Assembly: GCF_900108335.1 (NCBI RefSeq)
Contig: NZ_FNVT01000027.1
Location: 1 to 64,000, forward strand
Source: Nonomuraea solani
GTDB lineage: Bacteria > Actinomycetota > Actinomycetes > Streptosporangiales > Streptosporangiaceae
Direction of reading: 5' to 3'
Length of the DNA stretch: 64,000 nucleotides
The position numbers and the translations under genes are program-made. How positions within the stretch are numbered: position 1 is the stretch's first letter; each line of letters starts with the position of its first letter. Below are positions 16,798 through 24,366 of the stretch, one piece after another. The notes below the pieces were generated by a model, which worked only from the letters and a program-made list of their open reading frames with translations, was not told the origin of the DNA and ran no database searches.

Positions 16798-18216
16798 GTG
16801 CGTACCCACGTTGACCTGCCCGTATCCCTTTCCCGCGACTCGGCCGAGCCGCTCACGGCCCAGCTCGCCGGCTGGCTGCGCGGCGCCATGCTGGACGGCA
16901 CGATGGCGCCGGGCGAGCGGCTGCCGTCCACGCGGGCGCTGGCGGCGCAGCTCGCGGTGAGCAGGACCGTGGTGACGGAGGCGTACCAGCAGCTCTACGC
17001 GGAGGGCTGGCTGGACGGGCGGCACGGCTCGGGCACGTTCGTGGCCGACATGGAGGCGACGCCGAAGCCGCCGGGGGAGAGCGCGTACGTGCCCGCCCCG
17101 CCGCCGCCCCCGGCCGACTGGATCGATCTCACGGCGGGCCAGCCCTGGGTGCGCGACTACGATCAGGCGGCCTGGAAGCGGGCCTGGCGCAAGGCCGCCG
17201 ACCTGCCGCCGGGCGACGCGCCCGACCCGTACGGGCTGCCCCGGCTCAGAGAGCTGCTCGCCGACCACCTGCGCCGCGCCAGAGGCATGGCCGTCGGCCC
17301 GGAGAACATCCTGGTCACCAGGGGCACCGGCAACGGGCTCGACCTGTGCGCGCTGGCCCTGCTCAGGGGCCCCGGCGCCCGGGCCGGCGTCGAGGACCCC
17401 GGATACCACGTGGCGCGCACGGTGTTCGCGGCCAGGGGCGCCGAGGTGGTGCCGTGCCCGGTGGACGAGGACGGCGTGATCGTGGACGGGCTCCCCGGCG
17501 ACCTGCGCCTGCTCTACACCACGCCCGCGCACCAATATCCGCTGGGCGGGCGGCTGCCCATCCCGCGCAGGGAGCGGCTGCTGGCCTGGGCCAGGAGCAC
17601 GGGCGCGATGGTCGTGGAGGACGACTACGACGCCGAGTTCCGCTACGACGTCGCCCCGCTGCCCGCCCTCTACGGCCTCGACCCCTCACGGGTGGTGCTG
17701 CTCGGCACGCTGTCCAAGATCCTCGCCCCCGACGTGGGCGTGGGCTGGCTGGTCGGCGAGCCCGAGCTGGTGCGCAGGATCGCCGTCCTGCGCCGAGAGG
17801 TGGCCGACCGCACCAGCGGCCCCGTCCAGCAGGCCGTGGCCACGCTGCTGGAGCGCGGCGACCTCGACCGGCACCTGCGCCGGATGCGCCTCGAATACGC
17901 GCGCCGCCGCGCCGCCGTGGTCGAGCTGCTCGGGCCCGTCTGCCAGCTGCGCGGCGACACGGCCGGGCTGCACGTGCTCGCCGAGCTGCCCGCCGCCCTG
18001 GTGCCCGCCGTGGTCGAGCGGGCCGGGGAGCGGGGCGTCCTGCTCGACTCCACCGCCCGCCACCACCACGGCGGCACCCGCCTGCACGGCCTGGTGATCG
18101 GGTACGGCTCCGCCTCGCTCGCCGACGTCAGGCGCGGCTGCCGCATCCTGGCGGGGCTGATCAGGGACGTGTCGCAGGCGGTTCGAGGCGGCTCAGGATC
18201 GGGAAAGAGCGGGTGA
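16798..18216 (+). CDS. MocR/PdxR-type regulator (GntR HTH fused to aminotransferase fold)
   Basis: 472 residues from the GTG at 16798; a GTG at 16747 would add 17 residues but lies in the operator. An N-terminal GntR winged helix (LPSTRALAAQLAVSRTVVTEAYQQLYAEGWL, read in parts) is joined to a fold-type I aminotransferase-like domain. The PLP-lysine region is LGTLSKILAPDVGVGWLVG. Such proteins sense PLP or related compounds and often control vitamin B6 or amine genes. The divergent PPOX-like flavoprotein is the likely target. The 3' end overlaps the convergent DegT gene by 56 bases. Confidence 0.88.
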   Translation: MRTHVDLPVSLSRDSAEPLTAQLAGWLRGAMLDGTMAPGERLPSTRALAAQLAVSRTVVTEAYQQLYAEGWLDGRHGSGTFVADMEATPKPPGESAYVPAPPPPPADWIDLTAGQPWVRDYDQAAWKRAWRKAADLPPGDAPDPYGLPRLRELLADHLRRARGMAVGPENILVTRGTGNGLDLCALALLRGPGARAGVEDPGYHVARTVFAARGAEVVPCPVDEDGVIVDGLPGDLRLLYTTPAHQYPLGGRLPIPRRERLLAWARSTGAMVVEDDYDAEFRYDVAPLPALYGLDPSRVVLLGTLSKILAPDVGVGWLVGEPELVRRIAVLRREVADRTSGPVQQAVATLLERGDLDRHLRRMRLEYARRRAAVVELLGPVCQLRGDTAGLHVLAELPAALVPAVVERAGERGVLLDSTARHHHGGTRLHGLVIGYGSASLADVRRGCRILAGLIRDVSQAVRGGSGSGKSG

Positions 18217-19279
18217 CGTACATCGGGTCGACCGGGAGCACGTGCCGCGCCCACCAGCGCGCCGGGCCCGGGTCGAAGGAGTGCTCGGTGAAGTCGGGGG
18301 CGTAGTCGTCGTACGGAGGGTCGTACAGGTAGCCCGTGGCGACCCCGTGCCGCTCCAGCTCGGCGATGGCGGCGTCCCTGTCGCGCACCAGGAGCGGCAC
18401 CCGGAACAGCGGCCGGGTGAGATCGTCGAGCACCGCCGGGGCGACCGTGGGCAACTCGGCCAGACGCCGCACGCCCGCCACCCGGCGCGCCCGCTCGCCG
18501 GGCACCTTGGCCACGCGCCTGCCCTGGTACCAGCGGGCCAGGCCACCCCGGTGGGCGCGGTAGCGGTGCAGGTCGGCGCGTACCCAGGGGTCGAAGGGCG
18601 GCAATTGCGGCACCTGCTTGAGCGCCAGCTCCAGCCCGTCGGGGTCGAGGGCGATCCGGTAGCCGTCACGCTCCTCCTGCAGCCCGAGGGCCCGCATGAG
18701 ATGGAGCGCCGGACGGACGAGGTTGAGCCTGAGCGCCACCTGCCTGGCCATGGAGGTGGTCACGCTCATCAGGTCGTCCAGCGGGCTGCCCGGGGTCAGC
18801 AGCTCGTCGCGGGCGCGGGTCAGGGCGTCAAGATCGGACTTCCGCTCGACGACCAGGACGCCGCCCGAGCCCGCCCCCGGATGCTTCGAGAGGCTGAACA
18901 CCCCCGCCTGGCCGAACGTCCCCAGCGGCCGTCCGCCGACGTCGGTCTCCATGGCGTGGGCCACGTCCTCGATCAGGATCTTCCCGGTGAACGCGGCGAC
19001 GTTGTCGGGCAGGCCGTACAGGTTCGTCGTCAGCACCGCGTCCACCTGGCCGAGGTTCACCCGGGACGCGTCGATGTTGCCGTCGCGCGGCGACAGTGGC
19101 GCGATCACCGGGCGCAGGCCGGCGGCCAGCACCAGGAAGAGGATCTCGTCGGCCGAGATGGGCGACATGAGCAGCCGCATCCCGGGGACGCACCAGTGAC
19201 GCAGGGCCAGGTAGAGGCCGAGACGGTTGGACGGCAGCGACAGACAGTGACGACCTGTGCGCTCTGCGAAGATTTTCAC
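18161..19279 (-). CDS. DegT/DnrJ/EryC1-type sugar aminotransferase-like protein
   Basis: 372 residues. The GTG at 19277-19279 overlaps the TGA of the upstream FemAB-like gene (GTGA), which fixes the start. Family marks: IEDVAHAM (Asp105) and SLSKHPGAGSGG with the expected PLP Lys132. Relatives make amino-sugars for glycans or antibiotics. The active-site lysine is present, so a catalytic enzyme is likely. Coupling to a FemAB-like acyltransferase suggests an amino-sugar that is then acylated; this is inference. It ends inside the 3' end of the mocR gene on the other strand. Confidence 0.78.
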   Translation of the reverse strand: MKIFAERTGRHCLSLPSNRLGLYLALRHWCVPGMRLLMSPISADEILFLVLAAGLRPVIAPLSPRDGNIDASRVNLGQVDAVLTTNLYGLPDNVAAFTGKILIEDVAHAMETDVGGRPLGTFGQAGVFSLSKHPGAGSGGVLVVERKSDLDALTRARDELLTPGSPLDDLMSVTTSMARQVALRLNLVRPALHLMRALGLQEERDGYRIALDPDGLELALKQVPQLPPFDPWVRADLHRYRAHRGGLARWYQGRRVAKVPGERARRVAGVRRLAELPTVAPAVLDDLTRPLFRVPLLVRDRDAAIAELERHGVATGYLYDPPYDDYAPDFTEHSFDPGPARWWARHVLPVDPMYVTRSFPILSRLEPPATRP

Positions 19280-20358
19280 CCTTGTAGGACAGTACGGAGT
19301 CGTCCATAGGTTTTCAATGCCTTGTCGGCGGTTTTCAGCAGGATCGGGTTGGCCATCACCGTCGCACGTGTTTTGCGCACCGGTACCCGCATCACCCAGT
19401 GCACGCCCGCCGCCGGGCTGCTCCTGGCCACGCGGCCCTCGGCCACCTCCAGCTCGCCCGTCTTCAGCTTGTCCTTGTACTCCTTCTGGCCACGGCCCAT
19501 GTCGATCACCTCGACGCCGGACTCGGCGGCGCGCTCGGCCATCGCCAGGTGGTGGATGAGGCCGGGGGAGTATTTGGCGAACTGGGTGTCGTAGGCGGGG
19601 AACCAGCCGGCGAGCGTCGTCCGCGTACGCAGCCCGAAATGCCCCGCCATCGGCCGGCCGTCCACGTAGACCATGTCCAGCACCCCGGCGAAGCTCTCGG
19701 ACTGGGTGGCCAGCAGCCGCTCGACCAGCTCCACGATCCACTGGTGCGCGAACCTGTCGGTGCGGCCGGTGCGGCGATATTGGTCGGTCTTCCAGCCCAG
19801 CAGCGTGCGCAGCGGCGCCAGGTCGGTGGTCGCGTAGTCGTGGCGCAGCTCGCCGGCCTCGCGCTGGAGCTTGCGCGACTTGGCCAGCGTGGTCTTGTAC
19901 GTCTTGCCGGAGTGCAGCCGCAGCGTCTCGGTGTAGCGCTGGTAGCCGTCGCGCAGGTCGATGATCGGCGACGGGTGCCGCTCGTGGCGCCCGCTCAGCA
20001 GCGGCTGGCCCGACACCAGGTGGTCGAACTCGTAGACCGCCAGCCCGCACTCCTTGAGCAGCCGCGTCGGGTCGATGTCGAGGCCCTTCGCGAGGACCAG
20101 CCCCTGTGCGTCCGTCAGGCCCGCGGCGACCGGCTTGCCGATGCCCATCGGATGCCGCTCGAAGGGGAAGAATCCCACGATCTCCGGACCGTCGTGGATG
20201 ACGGCGACCCTGACGAAGTCACGCAGCTCACCCACCGTGATGGTGAACTCCGGGGACAGGAAAGGGTTGTCGAAGGCGGCGTCCGCTTCCTGCAGAGCAC
20301 GCCATCGGCTCAGTTCGTTGTGACCCAGTTCGCCAGGGTGGGCAAGGGTGACGCGCAT
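19276..20358 (-). CDS. FemAB/BioF2-like GNAT acyltransferase (paralogue 1)
   Basis: 360 residues of the GNAT_6/FemAB-like superfamily seen in polysaccharide clusters (CelD/BioF2-like). The core block is MAGHFGLRTRTTLAGWFPAYDTQF, then YSPGLIHHLAMAERA, then DMGRGQKEYKDKLKTGEL; the second half probably forms the acyl-donor pocket. TAGGAGCCC precedes the ATG. It is translationally coupled to the DegT aminotransferase. A clear paralogue lies in the glycan operon at 36375-37478 with the same ordered motifs. Donor and acceptor are unknown; possible donors include aminoacyl-tRNA and acyl-CoA. Confidence 0.75.
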   Translation of the reverse strand: MRVTLAHPGELGHNELSRWRALQEADAAFDNPFLSPEFTITVGELRDFVRVAVIHDGPEIVGFFPFERHPMGIGKPVAAGLTDAQGLVLAKGLDIDPTRLLKECGLAVYEFDHLVSGQPLLSGRHERHPSPIIDLRDGYQRYTETLRLHSGKTYKTTLAKSRKLQREAGELRHDYATTDLAPLRTLLGWKTDQYRRTGRTDRFAHQWIVELVERLLATQSESFAGVLDMVYVDGRPMAGHFGLRTRTTLAGWFPAYDTQFAKYSPGLIHHLAMAERAAESGVEVIDMGRGQKEYKDKLKTGELEVAEGRVARSSPAAGVHWVMRVPVRKTRATVMANPILLKTADKALKTYGRLRTVLQG

Positions 20359-20504
20359 GGGCTCCTACTGACGGGCATGCCACTCGCTGTCCATGTTGCG
20401 GGCAGACGTGTACAGCCAGGGTAAAGGATCTCGTCTGATGCTTATCGACGCAGGTCCGGAACGTTACACAACTGCCAGGGTGTATTCAGTTCCGAGTGAC
20501 GTTC

Positions 20505-20510
20505 TAATGT
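20505..20510 (+). promoter_or_regulatory. -10 box of a probable leaderless promoter
   Basis: TAATGT, 6 nt before the ATG of the phosphotransferase gene, with no Shine-Dalgarno between. No convincing -35 hexamer is seen 16-18 bases upstream. Transcription would start at or next to the A of the ATG. Confidence 0.5.
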
Positions 20511-20516
20511 GTGTTC

Positions 20517-21542
20517 ATGACCGTACCTGGCATCGACCAACCCCGTCTGTCTGCGTGGATGGGCCGGAACGTGCCCGACGCGGGCGAGCCCCTCACCGTC
20601 TCGCTCATCGCGGGCGGCCGGTCGAACCTCACCTATCTGGTGGAGACCGGGGAGCGCCGGCTGGTGCTGCGCAGGCCGCCGCTCGGTCACGTCCTGCCGA
20701 CCGCCCACGACATGCGGCGTGAGTGGCGGGTCATCTCGGCGCTCGCGCCGACGCCGGTCCCGGTGCCGGAGCCGGTCGCGTTCTGTCCCGACGAGGACGT
20801 GGTGGGGGCGCCGTTCTATCTCATGGGGTACGTGGACGGCGCCGCCGTACGGACGCGGGAGCAGCTCGGCGACCCGGCGCCGGACCGGACACGGCGGCTG
20901 TCCGAGCGCCTGGCCGAGGTGCTGGCCGCCGTCCACGCCGTCGACTACCGCGAGGTCGGGCTCGGCGACTTCGGCCGCCCCGAGGGCTACATGACCAGGC
21001 AGCTCGACCGGTGGTGCCAGCAGTGGGAGCGGTCGAAGACCGCCGACCTGCCGGAGTACGACCGGCTCGTGGAGCGCCTGCGGGCGCGGCTGCCCGCCGA
21101 GGCCGCCGGCACGCTGGTGCACGGCGACTACCGGCTGGACAACACGCTGATCCGGCTCGACGACCTGGAGATCAGGGCCGTGGTGGACTGGGAGATGTCC
21201 ACGCTCGGCGACCCGCTGGCCGACCTGGGGCTGACGCTGACGTACTGGCACGATCGCGGGGACGACGAGCGGGCGGGCATCCCGGTGGCCGGCGACGTGA
21301 CGATCGCGCCCGGATTCATGAACGCCGCCGAGTTCGCCGGGCACTACACGAAGGTGTCCGGGCGCGACATTTCAGACCTCGGGTTCTACGTGGCCTTCGG
21401 AAACTTCAAGCTCGCCGTCATCGTGGAGGGTATTCACGCCCGCTTCCGGCAGGGTAAGACCGTGGGGGAGGGATTCGACCGCATCGGCTCAGCCGTACCC
21501 ACCCTGATCTCTCGCGCGCACCGCATGCTCGACCAGCCCTGA
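20517..21542 (+). CDS. APH-family phosphotransferase (ACAD10-like)
   Basis: 341 residues of the aminoglycoside phosphotransferase/choline kinase fold. Visible motifs: GGRSNLTYLV (nucleotide region, near residue 26), catalytic LVHGDYRLDNTLI, and metal-binding AVVDWEMSTLGDPLADLG. Bacterial homologues closest to the human ACAD10 kinase domain commonly sit beside SDR and acyl-CoA dehydrogenase genes and are linked to hydroxy-acid or lipid catabolism rather than antibiotic resistance. The SDR gene begins 17 bases downstream. The ATG at 20517 is preceded by a -10 box but no ribosome binding site. Confidence 0.82.
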   Translation: MTVPGIDQPRLSAWMGRNVPDAGEPLTVSLIAGGRSNLTYLVETGERRLVLRRPPLGHVLPTAHDMRREWRVISALAPTPVPVPEPVAFCPDEDVVGAPFYLMGYVDGAAVRTREQLGDPAPDRTRRLSERLAEVLAAVHAVDYREVGLGDFGRPEGYMTRQLDRWCQQWERSKTADLPEYDRLVERLRARLPAEAAGTLVHGDYRLDNTLIRLDDLEIRAVVDWEMSTLGDPLADLGLTLTYWHDRGDDERAGIPVAGDVTIAPGFMNAAEFAGHYTKVSGRDISDLGFYVAFGNFKLAVIVEGIHARFRQGKTVGEGFDRIGSAVPTLISRAHRMLDQP

Positions 21543-21558
21543 CCCCGCAAGGAGCGCC

Positions 21559-22305
21559 ATGAGCACAGTTGCACTGATCACCGGAGCGGCGAGCGGCATC
21601 GGTGCCGCCGTGGCTCGGCGCCTGTCGGCGGGCGGCGTCAAGTGCGTCCTCGTCGACCTCGACGGCGAAGGCGTCGAGCGGCTGGCCAAGGAGGTGGACG
21701 GCGCCTGGCTGGCCGCCGACGTCGGCACCGAGGAGGCGTCCCTGGAGGCCGTCGCGCTGGCCGAGCGGCGTTATGGGCGGCTCGACCTGGTCCACCTCAA
21801 CGCCGGGATCCCGGGGCGGGTGGATCTGGCCGACTTCGACCTGGCCCGCTACCGCCAGGTCGTCGGGGTGAACGTGGACGGCGTCGTCTTCGGCGTCCGG
21901 GCCAGTGTGCCGCTGCTCGTCCGCTCGGGAGGCGGCGCCATCGTGGTCACCTCCTCGCTGGCCGGGCTGGTCGGCTTCGCCGGCGACCCGATCTACACGA
22001 TGACCAAGCACGCCGTGGTCGGCCTGGTCAGGGCGCTGGCCGAACCGCTGGCCGAGCAGAAGATCCGGATCGGGGCGGTCTGCCCCGGCTTCACCGACAC
22101 GCCGCTCGTGGCCGAGGCGCGGCAGATGTTCCTCAACGCCGGCTTCCCCCTGCTCACGGTCGAGGACGTGGCCGCCGCGGTCGAGTCGGCCTTCTACGCG
22201 GAGACGCCGGGAACGCTCCTCATCGTGCAGCCGGGGCGGCAGCCGGTGCCCTACCGTTACGCCGGGGTGCCGGGGCCCGCGGGCGGGCAGCGACCTCCAG
22301 GCTGA
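21559..22305 (+). CDS. Short-chain dehydrogenase/reductase
   Basis: 248 residues, classical SDR. Cofactor motif TGAASGIGAA (8-17), Asp after beta-2 (VLVDLDGEG, favouring NAD), NAG, catalytic Ser in VVTSSLAG, and YTMTK as the YxxxK dyad. GGAGCGCC precedes the ATG. It forms an operon with the phosphotransferase-like gene and probably oxidises a hydroxyl of the same catabolic intermediate; the substrate is not deducible. Confidence 0.88.
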   Translation: MSTVALITGAASGIGAAVARRLSAGGVKCVLVDLDGEGVERLAKEVDGAWLAADVGTEEASLEAVALAERRYGRLDLVHLNAGIPGRVDLADFDLARYRQVVGVNVDGVVFGVRASVPLLVRSGGGAIVVTSSLAGLVGFAGDPIYTMTKHAVVGLVRALAEPLAEQKIRIGAVCPGFTDTPLVAEARQMFLNAGFPLLTVEDVAAAVESAFYAETPGTLLIVQPGRQPVPYRYAGVPGPAGGQRPPG

Positions 22306-22343
22306 CGGCAAGTCACTCGCAAGTGGGACGACTAGCGTAATAA

Positions 22344-22366
22344 GGGCCGGGCACTCCGCCCGGCCC
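22344..22366. terminator. Stem-loop, likely transcription terminator
   Basis: GGGCCGGGC and GCCCGGCCC form a perfect 9-bp stem with a 5-nt loop, 38 bases after the SDR stop. There is no U-rich tail on either strand, so it would be a tail-less actinobacterial type or rely on other factors. Confidence 0.55.
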
Positions 22367-22431
22367 TGGATAGTTGGTGAAACTTTGTAGGGTCCTTTGT
22401 GATTCCATGATTCCCGGATGAGGAGCGTTCA

Positions 22432-23817
22432 GTGATTCCGACCGACGGCCGGCATGCGCGCCGACGATCGCCTTGGCCGATCGCCCTTGGAGCCGGCATC
22501 CTCGCGGTGCTCCTGGTCGCGGGCATCATGGTCTACGCCTCGCTGCGGACGCAGTCGCGCACCGAGTTCAAGGGCAGCGAGGTGGCCACCACCGTGCCCA
22601 CCGAGCCCGCTCCCCGGCTGGAGGAGCCGCCGGCGGTGCCGAGCTGGCCGCGCTGGGGCATCACCCACACCCAGTACAGCGCCGACAACGAGCCGCAGGC
22701 CGTCGTGGACGAGGCCAGGGGCGTGCTGGGGCGGGTCCCGATGCTGCAGAACCAGCACATCATGGGCTGGGGCGTCGGCAACCCGGAGCCCAGCCCCGGG
22801 CAGTTCAACTTCCGTGATCTCGACCGGCGGCTGAAGTTCATGGCCTCCTCGCGGGCGCTGCCGGTGATCACGCTCTGCTGCGCGCCCGACTGGATGAAGG
22901 GCGGCCAGGCCGGGCGTACGGACTGGAGCAAGAACCACACGGTGGCGCCCGAGCCCGAGCACTTCGACGACTTCGCCAAGCTCGCCACCCGGGTGGCCAA
23001 GCAGTATCCGACGGTCAAGCACTACATGGTGTGGAACGAGTTCAAGGGCTTCTGGGACCCGAGCACCAACCGGTGGGACGCCCAGGGATACACCGAGATG
23101 TACAACAAGGTCTACACGGCCTTGAAAAAGGTGAACAAGGACATTCAGGTCGGCGGGCCGTACATTCCGATCGAGACCAACACCCGCGGCGGGCCGTCCG
23201 AGCTCAAGGGGCCGTGGGGGACGGTCGACCAGCGGGCGCTCGAGGCCGTCAAATACTGGATCGAGAACAAGAAGGGCGCCGACTTCATCGTGGTCGACGG
23301 GGCGTCCATGACGAACGACAAGGGGAACGTTCCCAACGACTACGGCGCCCAGGAGAAGTTCAGCGCCATCACCACCTGGCTGCGCAAGGAGAGCGGTGAC
23401 CTGCCGGTGTGGTGGGCCGAATGGTACGTCGAGCCGGAGAACTCCGGATGGAGCGAGGAGAAGCGCACGGCCGTGCAGGCGGTGACGCTCATGGAGTTCG
23501 CCAGGAGCGGCGTCACCACCGCCCTCTACTGGAATCCCCAGCAGAAGGACGAGGGCGACTGCGCCGGGTGCCTCTGGTCGCCCAAGGTGGGCGGCGAGAT
23601 GCCGATGGCGGGGCTGCTCAGCGGGTTCACCAAGTGGTTCCCGTCCGGGGTCCAGGTCGAAGAGGTGAAGTCGTCCGATCCGAAGGTGAAGGCGCTGGGA
23701 CAGGCCAGCCAGGTCGTGATGGTGAACACCTCGGACCGTCAGGTGTCGGCCACGGTCGACGGCCGGCAGGTCACCCTGGCCCCCTACGAGATCAAGTGGT
23801 CCGGCCGGGGCGCGTAG
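22432..23817 (+). CDS. Membrane-anchored glycoside hydrolase (clan A, GH39-like)
   Basis: 461 residues. The GTG follows GATGAGGAGCGTTCA. One N-terminal transmembrane helix (approximately residues 18-38) anchors an extracellular TIM-barrel enzyme. MVWNEF carries the putative acid/base Glu203 and WWAEWY the putative nucleophile Glu330, the usual two-glutamate arrangement of clan GH-A. Overall look is nearest to GH39-type proteins such as xylosidases or the exopolysaccharide hydrolase PslG. Given the glycan clusters nearby, a role in trimming a self-made polysaccharide is plausible but unproven. The last codons run into a 35-bp tandem repeat array. Confidence 0.7.
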   Translation: MIPTDGRHARRRSPWPIALGAGILAVLLVAGIMVYASLRTQSRTEFKGSEVATTVPTEPAPRLEEPPAVPSWPRWGITHTQYSADNEPQAVVDEARGVLGRVPMLQNQHIMGWGVGNPEPSPGQFNFRDLDRRLKFMASSRALPVITLCCAPDWMKGGQAGRTDWSKNHTVAPEPEHFDDFAKLATRVAKQYPTVKHYMVWNEFKGFWDPSTNRWDAQGYTEMYNKVYTALKKVNKDIQVGGPYIPIETNTRGGPSELKGPWGTVDQRALEAVKYWIENKKGADFIVVDGASMTNDKGNVPNDYGAQEKFSAITTWLRKESGDLPVWWAEWYVEPENSGWSEEKRTAVQAVTLMEFARSGVTTALYWNPQQKDEGDCAGCLWSPKVGGEMPMAGLLSGFTKWFPSGVQVEEVKSSDPKVKALGQASQVVMVNTSDRQVSATVDGRQVTLAPYEIKWSGRGA

Positions 23818-23935
23818 GCCCCGGCGGGACGTGCTCCGGCCGGGGCGCGCGGGTCTCGGCGGGACGTGGTCCGGTCGGGGCGCGCGGGTCTCGGCGGGAC
23901 GTGGTCCGGTCGGGGCGCGCGGGCCCGGCCGGATG
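23796..23935. repeat. Four 35-bp direct tandem repeats
   Basis: Units begin at 23796, 23831, 23866 and 23901, each starting GTGGTCCGG or a one- to two-base variant and rich in CGGGGCGCG. The first unit encodes the last residues and TAG stop of the glycosidase; in later units the TAG has become CGG. Unit 1 can also fold as GCCGGGGC...GCCCCGGC (8-bp stem), which decays in the later copies. The array fills the whole gap between convergent genes. Confidence 0.85.
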
Positions 23936-23940
23936 CGGGT

Positions 23941-24366
23941 TCAGGACTTGAGGGCCTCGGCGAGCCGGGTGACGAAGTCCTGTTCGGCCGTGGAGACGCC
24001 CTCGGCGCCGTTGGAGACCGTGACGGCGATCTCGATCAGCCACTGCCCGTAGGCGTGCACGTCCTGCTCGGTGCCCTTGGCGCGGAGCAGGGCGATGGCC
24101 GTCGGCGCCGTGCCGAGCGCGTCGGCGATCGCCTCGTCCGGGGTGCCGCCCACGGTCTCGCCCACGGGTGTGCGGGCGGCGAGCGCGTCGAGGAAACCGC
24201 TGCCGTACTGGCCGGTCTCCATCAGCGCCTTGCCGCCCGAGTAGAGCTCCTTGGCCGTCGCGTTGACGCCGTTGTCCTCGGCCAGCACGGCCGCCCAGGC
24301 GACCTGTCGCGGCACGTGCAGCAACTGGTCGAGCTCGTCCTCGGTGAACGCCGATAGGTCGGTCAT
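23941..24366 (-). CDS. Uncharacterised 141-residue protein
   Basis: I do not recognise the family. The ATG at 24364-24366 overlaps the TGA of the acyltransferase gene (ATGA), preceded by GGAGAAAGCAG inside that gene. The product looks like a soluble, acidic, all-helical protein: TEDELDQLLHVPRQVAWAAVLAE, and a later VHAYGQWLIEIAVTVSNGAEG. There is no signal peptide, membrane segment or metal motif. Coupling to the acyltransferase and hydrolase genes points to a shared transcription unit rather than shared chemistry. A wrongly extended frame (to 25305) exists and is not used. Confidence 0.6.
   Translation of the reverse strand: MTDLSAFTEDELDQLLHVPRQVAWAAVLAEDNGVNATAKELYSGGKALMETGQYGSGFLDALAARTPVGETVGGTPDEAIADALGTAPTAIALLRAKGTEQDVHAYGQWLIEIAVTVSNGAEGVSTAEQDFVTRLAEALKS

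Noticed and set aside
18161-20050. One 629-codon minus-strand frame spanning both the aminotransferase and the FemAB-like gene
   Set aside because: The upstream part is out of frame with the genuine FemAB-like protein. The real aminotransferase starts at the GTG overlapping the FemAB stop at 19276-19279.
20517-21542. Aminoglycoside resistance gene
   Set aside because: The fold is APH-like, but the ACAD10-type sequence and adjacent SDR gene indicate catabolism; there is no resistance context.
23796-23935. CRISPR-like array
   Set aside because: The 35-bp units are directly abutting tandem copies with no unique spacers and no cas genes, so not CRISPR.
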